From IMG/VR virus record IMGVR_UViG_3300042503_002097, positions 1 through 38,368 of that record: a stretch of DNA of 38,368 nt. One strand, 5' to 3'. The notes under the pieces were generated by a model. That model had not been told where the DNA came from. It saw only the letters and a list, made by a program, of their open reading frames with translations, and did not search any database. The stretch comes from a virus. Positions 17,205-23,773 of the stretch are shown here, in pieces. Within the stretch, counting starts at the first letter, position 1. Each line of letters starts with the position of its first letter. Position numbers and translations under genes: made by a program.

Positions 17205-17849
17205 TTAGACTCTAACTCTTCTGTATTTTCTAATTGTAGAAAGTTCTGTATCCAGAAATCCGGTAACTAGTGGACCAACATTTCTGGTGGTTAGGTCTTT
17301 TACGCCAACTACGTCATCATGCATGTTCTGCATTTCTCTAGATGCTGCCCTAATAATGAGCATTCTAAAAACAGGCATAGCAGCGCCATCTAGTCCAGCT
17401 GTATATGTAAAGGTCAAAAGGTCGTCCGCATATCCGTAGTAGTAATCAATACCGTAGGGACGAACAATGTAGTCGGTTTCTTCGGTCAGGATTTTTTCAT
17501 CACTGAAGAGCGATTTAACCCTAACTTCCGAAACTTCAATTATTGGGGTGTTTTTGAAATAAATAGCAGGAGGAGGAGTCGCCCATGTTGTCATGTCGTT
17601 TCTTGGACTACTTGAAAAAGACGTGTTGTAGGTGTGGTCGTTGGCTGTAAGGAATGTTCCCATAGGGACGCCGACATGATTAGATTCAAGTCTCTTCTGT
17701 TCAACAAACTCCTGAACCTCGATGGGTCTGTTGAGGAATGCCTCAAGCTCGCCCTGAAGGCCGGCGATAACGAGCTCGGCTGCGTCTTCTTGGCGTGGGG
17801 ATAATCTAATATCCATATATGTCGTAACTTCGTTTACTGAGACAATCAT
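17205..17849 (-). CDS. Head-tail connector/adaptor protein (gp6-like)
   Basis: With the start used here the protein has 214 residues. It resembles head-tail adaptors of the HK97 gp6 type: a helical N-terminus with SPRQEDAAELVIAGLQGELE and FLNRPIEVQEFVE, a beta-rich middle, a hydrophobic strand around DDLLTFTYTAGLDG, and a helix with FRMLIIRAASREMQNMHDD. Such proteins form a ring under the portal. The frame opens at an ATG at 17867, but GGAG lies 5 bases before the in-frame ATG at 17849, and the upstream ATG has no ribosome site. The shorter form is therefore preferred. It is the first gene of the tail part of the leftward operon. Confidence 0.72.
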   Translation of the reverse strand: MIVSVNEVTTYMDIRLSPRQEDAAELVIAGLQGELEAFLNRPIEVQEFVEQKRLESNHVGVPMGTFLTANDHTYNTSFSSSPRNDMTTWATPPPAIYFKNTPIIEVSEVRVKSLFSDEKILTEETDYIVRPYGIDYYYGYADDLLTFTYTAGLDGAAMPVFRMLIIRAASREMQNMHDDVVGVKDLTTRNVGPLVTGFLDTELSTIRKYRRVRV

Positions 17850-17854
17850 TTCAA

Positions 17855-17858
17855 CTCC
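17855..17858 (-). promoter_or_regulatory. Shine-Dalgarno deciding the connector start
   Basis: GGAG lies 5 bases before the ATG at 17849. The alternative ATG at 17867 has no ribosome site. Confidence 0.65.
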
Positions 17859-17889
17859 GGTCCACATATGGGTTAATTGCTGACCCCAA

Positions 17890-17895
17890 ATTTTA
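17890..17895 (-). promoter_or_regulatory. Possible -10 of a leftward tail-module promoter
   Basis: TAAAAT (5 of 6 to consensus) lies on the minus strand in the divergent gap before the connector gene. No good -35 is seen 16-18 bases upstream. A promoter is expected here because the plus-strand acidic gene separates the tail genes from the block to the right. Confidence 0.3.
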
Positions 17896-17929
17896 ACATT
17901 ACTAGAGAATTGATACGGTTAGGGGTTCG

Positions 17930-17958
17930 TTGACCGCCAAAAGGCTCTGGTGTACTGT
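17930..17958 (+). promoter_or_regulatory. Promoter for leaderless acidic gene
   Basis: TTGACC (17930-17935), a 17-base spacer, and TACTGT (17953-17958) form a sigma-70-type promoter with a TANNNT -10. The distance from the -10 to the A of the ATG at 17965 is 6 bases, which places the start of transcription at or next to the start codon. No ribosome site could then be present, so the mRNA is probably leaderless, as is frequent in Actinobacteria. Confidence 0.55.
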
Positions 17959-17964
17959 TCTTGA

Positions 17965-18336
17965 ATGAGCAATAAAATCTCTCCAGAGCAAAAAAAAGAC
18001 GCAACAGTTGACATTCTCAACCACATCACAGAAGTCCTTTTTTACTTCTTTGAAGAGCAGGAAGAGAACTTGGAGGACGACGGGGTCCTCAATGACTTCG
18101 TGGGCACAATGTGGGACATTGCCATCGTAGCCATGGCTTCATGCGGCATGAACGTCAAAGACGTGGCAGAGGACGGAACCTACACCGTTTCTTTTAAGCC
18201 AGCGAAGAGCGTGAAGGAATTCCTCTTGCAGCAAGACTACGCAGAAGAAGACCAGACATTTTTTGAAGATGTCGTAGAAGAGCTTCCTGGAGAACCAGAA
18301 CTAGGCGTTCACGAAGAAACTCTCCTAGCTGACTAG
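17965..18336 (+). CDS. Small highly acidic protein of unknown function
   Basis: This 123-residue protein contains 30 Asp/Glu against 7 Lys and no Arg, for a net charge near -23. It has an N-terminal helix (DATVDILNHITEVLFYFFEE), an acidic turn, a hydrophobic middle (GTMWDIAIVAMASCGMNV), and a C-terminal acidic tail. I recognise no family. It is the only plus-strand gene between 1 and 27.1 kb, has its own apparent promoter and is probably translated from a leaderless mRNA, so it may be made early and independently of the structural genes. Strong acidity and separate control are features of DNA-mimic and other host-takeover proteins, but that is an inference only. Its stop is 4 bases from the stop of the convergent basic gene. 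Confidence 0.8.
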   Translation: MSNKISPEQKKDATVDILNHITEVLFYFFEEQEENLEDDGVLNDFVGTMWDIAIVAMASCGMNVKDVAEDGTYTVSFKPAKSVKEFLLQQDYAEEDQTFFEDVVEELPGEPELGVHEETLLAD

Positions 18337-18340
18337 TTGG

Positions 18341-19099
18341 TTATTTCTTCTTTGCCCTGACTGGCTTGGAAGGCGTTTTTGGCTTGCTGGGTCCAGTTGA
18401 AGAGGTGTTGCCGGCTCCTTTTCCTGCACCCTTGATGCTGCTTTCTCTAGTTCTTTGAGATGCTCTTGCGGCAGACTTTGCCTTCGGCGGTCTGATTGTT
18501 GAGCCTGTTCTTGCAGAGCCTCTTGGTCCATCAATTCCGGGAAGGAATTTTCCTGTTCTCGCAATGTTCAGAGAGTCAATTCCAGCAGCATCAGATGTCC
18601 TGACCTTGGCTTTTCCTACCTGCACGCCATTTTTGCGGGCACGTCTATATGACTTTGCAGCCAAAGCATCGAATCTTTTTGTCTTAGTACGGCCCAGGTA
18701 TGTTGCGCCACCAAATGGGTCAGAAGTGTCTGGCCCGAGCTGACGACCCTTTGGCCCCTCGCCTCTAATGACATACTCGTCACGAAGTTTTCTTTTCATG
18801 ACTTTACCAGTTCGCCAGCTTTTAGCCATTTTCGCACGACTATATGGCTTTCCTTTAGGGTTTCTTCCTGCAACGGAATACTGAGCCAAGGAGCCTAGGT
18901 CACCAAAACGGCCTTTGTCAATGTCTTTTTGATTCACTCCAAAGATGTCTTTAGCAAGTTTGAGCATCTTTGTTTCCCTAAGAGCATCAGCCTTTGAGAT
19001 TTTTTGACCTTTTTTGCGCATGTCTCTAATCTGGACAAGATTGTTCATAATGAATGCAGCGTCATCTGCAATGTCTGGACCGTAGCGAACGCCGGGCAT
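18341..19099 (-). CDS. Basic protein of unknown function
   Basis: This 252-residue protein is strongly basic. An N-terminal helical part (about 1-60) is followed by long Lys/Arg/Gly/Ser/Pro tracts, and the last ~80 residues are low-complexity (KPKTPSKPVRAKKK at the end). It has no membrane segment or catalytic motif. A GGAG 7 bases upstream of the ATG supports the start. It lies between the ParB-like gene and the head-tail connector gene and may be a virion or DNA-packing protein, but I do not recognise it. It faces the acidic gene with a 4-base gap between stops. No terminator hairpin is obvious between them, so the two transcripts may overlap. Confidence 0.78.
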   Translation of the reverse strand: MPGVRYGPDIADDAAFIMNNLVQIRDMRKKGQKISKADALRETKMLKLAKDIFGVNQKDIDKGRFGDLGSLAQYSVAGRNPKGKPYSRAKMAKSWRTGKVMKRKLRDEYVIRGEGPKGRQLGPDTSDPFGGATYLGRTKTKRFDALAAKSYRRARKNGVQVGKAKVRTSDAAGIDSLNIARTGKFLPGIDGPRGSARTGSTIRPPKAKSAARASQRTRESSIKGAGKGAGNTSSTGPSKPKTPSKPVRAKKK

Positions 19100-19150
19100 A
19101 CGTGACTCCTCTGGGGTCTTTTTTAAAAGAATACCAGAAAATAGCTTTAA

Positions 19151-19708
19151 CTACCTGTCAGGATTGGGAGGTCTTTCAATTGAAAAGCTTTCACCAGTGC
19201 TTCCAGAAGGCGCCTCAATTGGAACCCAGGCTCTAGCGTAGTTGTGTTCTTTTATCTTTCTTGCCTTAAAAACACTTCCATCAAGCATTAACGAAAGTTC
19301 CTCGTTGCGCATGCACAAAGCGTCTTCAAAGATTCCAGACCCATATTTTCCAGAACGCTTTACATGGCGAACGATGTTTGACAGCTTCGCTGCCACCACC
19401 TGAGATGTTCCTCTATTGAGGCGCACATGGAGAAGCATGGCATCAACTGCGTCTAGGTCGTGGTAAACAACAGGGATTAGACCTGCTGTGTGGTCAAGAA
19501 TCTGACGAAGATTTGTGGCAAGAAGATATCTCTCTGAACCGTCAATTATCTCCCCAGTGGACTTGCGCACATGGATTGGCTGTATGAAACCATACTGAGA
19601 AAGAGAGGCAGAAATAACTAGCATCTCAGGACGGAGCGTATATGTTGCTTTCCATTCAGGAACAGAAAGAACCGAAGGGTCAACGTATTCTATTTCAATT
19701 TTGTTCAT
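19151..19708 (-). CDS. ParB-like domain protein (IbrB-like)
   Basis: This 185-residue protein has a ParB/Srx-type N-terminal domain. It contains ISASLSQYGFIQPIHVRK (33-49) and the box EIIDGSERYLLA (53-64), then LLHVRLNRGTSQVVA (92-106), a phrase common in ParB-like proteins paired with PAPS-reductase-like partners. The C-terminal ~65 residues are extra and basic. It overlaps the PAPS-reductase-like gene by 14 bases. That order, ParB-like plus PAPS-reductase-like, is the arrangement of E. coli IbrB/IbrA and of similar pairs in phages. The domain can bind or cut DNA, or use CTP. Which activity applies here cannot be told. Confidence 0.8.
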   Translation of the reverse strand: MNKIEIEYVDPSVLSVPEWKATYTLRPEMLVISASLSQYGFIQPIHVRKSTGEIIDGSERYLLATNLRQILDHTAGLIPVVYHDLDAVDAMLLHVRLNRGTSQVVAAKLSNIVRHVKRSGKYGSGIFEDALCMRNEELSLMLDGSVFKARKIKEHNYARAWVPIEAPSGSTGESFSIERPPNPDR

Positions 19709-20834
19709 CTTGATATTCCTCTATCTCCATCGACCTAATCGTATAAGCCCTTGTCTTCGGACCAACTGGCGTCGGTGAGTTCACGTCTATTTCATTGAGC
19801 ATGAGGTTACGCACTAGCCAGCTGATTGGGTATCCATGAGGGTCGGTAATATGTTTTTTTCTAAATTTAGAGATATAAACACGAGCTTCCATTTGTCTTC
19901 TTTCCCCAATAAGGTAGTCGTCAACAAACCGCGATGCTCCATCAAAACCTTCTCTTGCATACTGCTCAATGAGTTTTTCTACGTCGAATTCTGGCCATAA
20001 GCGTCTTTGGGCGTCAATGTATGGGAAGCACTCATATAGACGGTCATAGAACTCTGGTTCCGTAGCGATTACGTCACCAATCCTTCTAATCGCTGTTGCA
20101 TGAAGAGGTATTCCGATTCTTGTGTTGCTGCCAGTTGCAGAAGCCAGGTCGTAGTACTCGCAATAGTCGGCACCATGTTCTTCGATAATAAACTTAAATA
20201 CGTCGTTGGTGTTCCAGTCGTAAATAACTTTTGCAAACTTTAAAGGTATCCCTCTTTTGAGCTTGTAAGGGGTGTTGATGTAATTCTCGTGCAGTTTTTG
20301 AACTACGGAACGGTAGCGAACCATTGATTCACTTGCTCTAACCCCAGTCAAGAAGGCAACAGTGCCCTTCTTTCCTTGCATCGTGTAATAGTCAGTTTGT
20401 TCAGGAAGAGATACGCTGTGAGTTAAGCCAAAATTGTTTCCAGAGATAGCCCAAGGAGGCATATCCCTAACCCACCTGTCCTGTTCAAACCTTTCCTGGC
20501 TCCACAGAATTGTTGTAAGCCTGTGTCCAAGAACCCATACTTCAGCTGGATATGGAAGGCAATACCACTCCATGTCAACCCAGTCATAGTTTCTTACTTG
20601 TTCAACGTACTTAATGGTCGCAGGGCTGACCATTTCTTCGTCTCTAAAGATAACTTTTACTGGTCCGAGCCCACGTTCTTCATGAACTTCTTTCGCTAGA
20701 AGAAGAACAGCGGTACTGTCCTTTCCTCCGGAAAACTGAACACAGACGGTATCGAAAGTGTCATAAACATGACGAATTCTTTGCCTGGCTGCATCAACGC
20801 AGGACATGTCTAAAAAAAGACGCTGTCTTGTCAT
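19695..20834 (-). CDS. PAPS reductase-like PP-loop protein (IbrA/DUF3440-like)
   Basis: This 379-residue protein has the PP-loop SGGKDST (35-41) of PAPS reductases and related N-type ATP pyrophosphatases. GVRASESMVRYRS (164-176), the family's R-ES motif, follows. KVIYDWNTNDVFKFI (202-216) and the C-terminal region with RRIGDV match the IbrA/DUF3440 group. In the PP-loop superfamily ATP is split to activate a substrate. In phages such proteins have been linked to nucleotide or tRNA sulfur chemistry or to regulation, but the substrate is unknown. It overlaps the ParB-like gene, so the two are probably made in equal amounts. No catalytic Cys pair of classical PAPS reductase (ECGxH) is seen, so sulfate reduction is unlikely. 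Confidence 0.85.
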   Translation of the reverse strand: MTRQRLFLDMSCVDAARQRIRHVYDTFDTVCVQFSGGKDSTAVLLLAKEVHEERGLGPVKVIFRDEEMVSPATIKYVEQVRNYDWVDMEWYCLPYPAEVWVLGHRLTTILWSQERFEQDRWVRDMPPWAISGNNFGLTHSVSLPEQTDYYTMQGKKGTVAFLTGVRASESMVRYRSVVQKLHENYINTPYKLKRGIPLKFAKVIYDWNTNDVFKFIIEEHGADYCEYYDLASATGSNTRIGIPLHATAIRRIGDVIATEPEFYDRLYECFPYIDAQRRLWPEFDVEKLIEQYAREGFDGASRFVDDYLIGERRQMEARVYISKFRKKHITDPHGYPISWLVRNLMLNEIDVNSPTPVGPKTRAYTIRSMEIEEYQDEQN

Positions 20835-21032
20835 TTAGTATCTTGCAATCTGACTCAGTCTTGCATTTTCGGCTTTAAGTTCACTATTTTCGCTCAATGC
20901 ATTTTCTGCAACTTGCTTCCAATATCCTGCCTCCGAAATGCGTGTATCCAAAAGATTTAGCACCTGAGCGCAGTCTTCTTTTGAAATCTTGCCGCGTGAC
21001 AATAGATATCTAAGTTTTTGTTCTAATTCCAT
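20835..21032 (-). CDS. Small coiled-coil protein
   Basis: This 65-residue protein has an N-terminal helical part (LRYLLSRGKISKEDCAQVLNL) and a C-terminal heptad pattern (ALSENSELKAENARLSQIA) that should form a coiled coil. GAGA lies about 6 bases upstream of the ATG. Its stop directly touches the start of the PAPS-reductase-like gene and it starts 1 base after the stop of the second ParB-like gene, so it is embedded in one translational unit. It may be a subunit or adaptor of the ParB/PAPS-like proteins. No family is recognised. Confidence 0.65.
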   Translation of the reverse strand: MELEQKLRYLLSRGKISKEDCAQVLNLLDTRISEAGYWKQVAENALSENSELKAENARLSQIARY

Positions 21033-21033
21033 A

Positions 21034-21915
21034 TTAAATCTCGATGTGTTGGTTGATGAAGTCGATTATTTTTTCTGCTGTTGTCGTTCCGGCAACTGCA
21101 GGGTCGGTGCGGAGCCATTTAATGAACTCGTACCATCTTGCCTGCTGTTGAGTGTTGTCAAAAACAATCGTATATTGGACAACAGCCTGTGGCGCAGAAC
21201 CCGGGGTAACAGTCGTGGAGCCTCTAATGACTGCGTCATTTTGGTCGACCCCTTCTCTCACATTTATCTGCTGATTTCCGTCTCTGTCTCTAGTAATGGA
21301 AACGGTGTTCATGTCGATTGATGGAGAAGGGCGCTGCGGTTCATCGTATGTCTCGTCGTCTTCATCTTGTTCTTCATATTGAAGAGGAGAATCTAGGCGT
21401 GCACTAGTAAAGCCATTACCGCTTGTTTCGGAAACAACAGGGGGAATATAGGCGCTTCCAGCCTCCACTACCTGATTGTCGTCGCGAATTGAGCGTTGTT
21501 CAATTTCGGCCATCTCAAATTCATCCCAGCCAAGCCCTTCAACAAGTTCTGGATAGAATTCATTAATCTCCATAACCATGTCGTTAAGAAGTTCTGGCTC
21601 GGTGTAACCAAGCTCCATTGTTCTATTGTCGGCAAGAGCAAAGGCAATGGCGCGCCTGTTGTCGACATCGTATTGAACAACAGCAATCTTGTCCCAGCCA
21701 AGCTTTTTTGCAGCCTGCAATTGGTGATTTCCTGCAATTACTGTCGCCGTTCCGTCTCCGTTTGGCCGAACAACAATCGGTTTTATCTGACCAAATTCAG
21801 CGTAAGAAGAGACGATTGCATCGACGTCTCCTTTGCGGGGGTTGCCCTCAAGCGGTTCAAGAGAGTTGATGTCAACAGCTAGAGACAGAAGTGATTCATG
21901 TATTCCGTTTGGCAT
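21034..21915 (-). CDS. ParB/Srx-like domain protein
   Basis: With the start used here the protein has 293 residues. The N-terminal domain (about 15-115) matches the ParB/sulfiredoxin superfamily: LEPLEGNPRKGD (20-30), YAEFGQIKPIVVR (38-50) and TVIAGNHQLQAAKKLGW (58-74), with GNH where many have GHG or GNR. The rest (about 130-293) is polar and acidic with a disordered middle, then a C-terminal helix pair with ARWYEFIKWLRTD. The frame starts at an ATG at 21942, but the ATG at 21915 lies directly after the upstream stop with AGG about 6 bases before it, so it is favoured. Similar proteins accompany phage methyltransferases or terminases. The role here is unclear. Confidence 0.78.
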   Translation of the reverse strand: MPNGIHESLLSLAVDINSLEPLEGNPRKGDVDAIVSSYAEFGQIKPIVVRPNGDGTATVIAGNHQLQAAKKLGWDKIAVVQYDVDNRRAIAFALADNRTMELGYTEPELLNDMVMEINEFYPELVEGLGWDEFEMAEIEQRSIRDDNQVVEAGSAYIPPVVSETSGNGFTSARLDSPLQYEEQDEDDETYDEPQRPSPSIDMNTVSITRDRDGNQQINVREGVDQNDAVIRGSTTVTPGSAPQAVVQYTIVFDNTQQQARWYEFIKWLRTDPAVAGTTTAEKIIDFINQHIEI

Positions 21916-21916
21916 T

Positions 21917-22252
21917 TTATACCTGGGCCCTAATATTTGCATTAAGTGTTCTTATGGCATCCATCGATGTTCGTACAGATGATAGTTTTTCTCTTTTTGA
22001 TTTGACAAGAGCTTCTGCACATTTGTATTCAAAACTTTGCTGGTCCATCTTGTAGTCAGCCCAAGCTTCGCGCTCTTTGATTGAACCTTTTGCCGAAAGA
22101 TACTCTTTTGCCCAGTTCGTTTTGTAAAGAGCTTCCTTTTTTGCATGGTCAAGAGCCAGGGTCTCAAACTGCTCGGTCTCGCGTTCAAGTATGTCCATGA
22201 GTCTTAGGAGTTCTTTTTCGATGTCTATCTGGCTAATTGGTGCATTGCGCAT
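21917..22252 (-). CDS. Coiled-coil protein of unknown function
   Basis: This 111-residue protein is almost wholly helical and charged, with long heptad-like stretches (DIEKELLRLMDILERETEQF, then KMDQQSFEYKCAEALVKSK). It starts directly at the stop of the RuvC-like gene and ends 1 base before the preferred start of the ParB-like gene, so translation is coupled on both sides. Its place next to a resolvase and a recombination block hints at a DNA-processing accessory role. I do not recognise the family. Confidence 0.7.
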   Translation of the reverse strand: MRNAPISQIDIEKELLRLMDILERETEQFETLALDHAKKEALYKTNWAKEYLSAKGSIKEREAWADYKMDQQSFEYKCAEALVKSKREKLSSVRTSMDAIRTLNANIRAQV

Positions 22253-22780
22253 CTATGACCCTTTCATAATGCTGTCAAGTGGTGCCCAGTCTACTTTGTC
22301 TAAGGCGGATAACTGCTCTTTCGTCCAAGACCATTGAGATTTATTTATTCTGGTCATCCCCATTTGTTCAAGTACCCATGCATCGCATTCATCGTCTGCT
22401 CCTCCTCCAGAAAAGACGGTTCCAGTTCGTGAGGATACGGCTGATATAACTTCACCTTTTCCAGCATTTCCCTTGCCTGTTGCAAACTTTGCTCTCGATG
22501 TTGGAGGAACCTCGATGTAAGGTATTTTGCATTCCCATAAAGTCATACGGATACAGCCCCCAAGCTCTCCAATACTGTGGGCCTGTGAGTTTCGTGACGC
22601 AAACGAGTACCCTTCAACAACAACGCATTCAACATCATTGTCAAGGCAAAACTGTAATACCAGTTTGGTTATCGTAGAAAGTCTCTCTGGGCCTTTGGCT
22701 TTTGTGGAGAATATTCCAGTATTGCCGTGAAGTGAATATCCGGTAGAAGTTAAAGATAGGTCTAATCCAAGAATATTCAC
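22253..22780 (-). CDS. RuvC-like Holliday junction resolvase
   Basis: This 175-residue protein has a RuvC/RNase H fold. The first acidic residue is in ILGLDLSLTSTGYS (D7), the second in CVVVEGYSFAS (E56), and the third set is GADDECDAWVLEQ (D129, D130, D133). KFATGKGNAGKGEV (98-111) is the substrate-side helix typical of phage RuvC-like enzymes. It resolves branched DNA made by recombination or replication, which is needed before packaging. The start is a GTG with no strong ribosome site. A strong terminator lies just upstream at 22803-22840, so it may have its own promoter or depend on read-through. Confidence 0.87.
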   Translation of the reverse strand: MNILGLDLSLTSTGYSLHGNTGIFSTKAKGPERLSTITKLVLQFCLDNDVECVVVEGYSFASRNSQAHSIGELGGCIRMTLWECKIPYIEVPPTSRAKFATGKGNAGKGEVISAVSSRTGTVFSGGGADDECDAWVLEQMGMTRINKSQWSWTKEQLSALDKVDWAPLDSIMKGS

Positions 22781-22802
22781 AGGCCAAGACTATAGCAAAA
22801 GA

Positions 22803-22840
22803 CGCAGGAGCAGGGCTAGTTTCCCAACCCTGCTCCTGCG
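22803..22840 (-). terminator. Strong intrinsic terminator after the HNH gene
   Basis: A perfect 13-base GC-rich stem (CGCAGGAGCAGGG and its complement) with a 12-base loop is followed on the minus strand by TCTTTTGC. It should end the leftward transcript that starts at the terminase gene, after the HNH gene and before the RuvC-like gene. On the plus strand there is no T-run. Confidence 0.75.
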
Positions 22841-22841
22841 C

Positions 22842-22860
22842 CTATAACGGTCCTAAGGTA
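22842..22860. other. 19-base 23S rRNA helix 69-71 sequence (I-CeuI core)
   Basis: CTATAACGGTCCTAAGGTA on the plus strand is, by recall, identical to the universally conserved E. coli 23S rRNA region of about nt 1914-1932 (helix 69 to 71). It also contains the core of the I-CeuI homing endonuclease site. Flanks (GCGC before, TTTATA after) do not match rRNA. On the minus strand, which carries the surrounding genes, it reads as antisense to the rRNA. It lies 11 bases after the HNH endonuclease stop and 1 base before the terminator stem. A chance 19-base match to such a core is very unlikely. Confidence 0.85.
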
Positions 22861-22871
22861 TTTATATTCTA

Positions 22872-23228
22872 CTACTCATCCCACGCGTGTTTTGCTAGTC
22901 CTAAATCAAATGCTAATTTTGGATAATTTCCAATCCTCGTATGGCACGGACGACACACTGCAATAACGTTTTCGTCTTTAAGGATTGAACCGCCTTGTGA
23001 GCGACGAACTAGTTCATGAACATCATGGCTTTGATTCTGAACATAAATTGACTTGTTGTCATATTCGGCAAAAACTGGACATGCTTGACACAGAGGGTTT
23101 TCAGAAAGGATGCGTTCAACAAGCTTACGCCGCTCTACATAAGCCGACTCTGTTTTTTTACTTCGCTTGGCTATTGGTTTTGTTCCGCGTTTAATGGGCG
23201 TTCTTTTTATTGGCTTTTTTCGCTCCAT
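22872..23228 (-). CDS. HNH endonuclease
   Basis: This 118-residue protein has an N-terminal Lys/Arg tail (RKKPIKRTPIKRGTKPIAKR) likely to bind DNA or RNA. The HNH domain follows: a zinc pair C47/C50 (CQAC), the catalytic HDVHELVRR (H68-H71), an Asn near N87, and CRPCH (C92, C95, H96). This matches small phage HNH endonucleases found near terminase or as homing enzymes. It lies in the recombination block just upstream of the 23S-like sequence and terminator. Roles considered are DNA cutting during packaging, homing, and attack on host DNA. No clear ribosome site is seen. Confidence 0.88.
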   Translation of the reverse strand: MERKKPIKRTPIKRGTKPIAKRSKKTESAYVERRKLVERILSENPLCQACPVFAEYDNKSIYVQNQSHDVHELVRRSQGGSILKDENVIAVCRPCHTRIGNYPKLAFDLGLAKHAWDE

Positions 23229-23247
23229 AAACAGAACGTAGCACTAA

Positions 23248-23757
23248 TTAGAGATTGTCGCCGTTTACTGAGTCAAATGTCCACTTGTTATCAAGGGCAT
23301 CCCACAGTGAGCGGTCTATGGCGGTGTCTTCTAGGTCAAAGTCGCGAAGCATTGCCCGATGTGTAATAATCGCACGCTTTAGAAAATCAACTTGAGACCA
23401 TCCATCTTCGGTGATTGTCTCTCCTGTTTCCATCATTAAAGCAACCTCGTCAAGGCGCTTGTCAACATGAAACTTAAATCTCTTGATGCGAGTAGCTTTT
23501 GTTTCGTAGTGCATGCGAGACTCTTTTACGAGCTTTGCTCCAGAGCCTCCAAGCGATGAGTATCGCTCTGCATCCGACTCAGAATCTGCCTCAATGTTCT
23601 CAATCTGGTCTTGAAGGTTTTCAGACAAAGCCAGAAGAGCATCTTTCCATCTCGACCAGTTTTCTGTCTTCATCAACTCTTGCCTATGAAGAGGAGATAG
23701 TTTGTTTTTGACTTCTTCTGCGACCATGCGCGCAAAAGTATCATCGTTCATTTTCAT
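23248..23757 (-). CDS. Conserved-looking helical protein of unknown function
   Basis: This 169-residue protein is mainly helical and charged (HRQELMKTENWSRWKDALLA, KRFKFHVDKRLDEVALMME), with an acidic end. It lies between the Cas4/RecB-like nuclease and the HNH endonuclease in the same leftward operon, with short gaps. No catalytic motif or membrane segment is seen. It is probably part of the phage recombination or replication set, but I do not recognise it. Confidence 0.72.
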   Translation of the reverse strand: MKMNDDTFARMVAEEVKNKLSPLHRQELMKTENWSRWKDALLALSENLQDQIENIEADSESDAERYSSLGGSGAKLVKESRMHYETKATRIKRFKFHVDKRLDEVALMMETGETITEDGWSQVDFLKRAIITHRAMLRDFDLEDTAIDRSLWDALDNKWTFDSVNGDNL

Positions 23758-23773
23758 TTAGTTCCCTTTCGAA

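Noticed and set aside
22842-22860. 23S-like sequence as a phage attachment site for integration
   Set aside because: No integrase is in the window and known attachment sites favour tRNA genes. Kept as a finding with other explanations.
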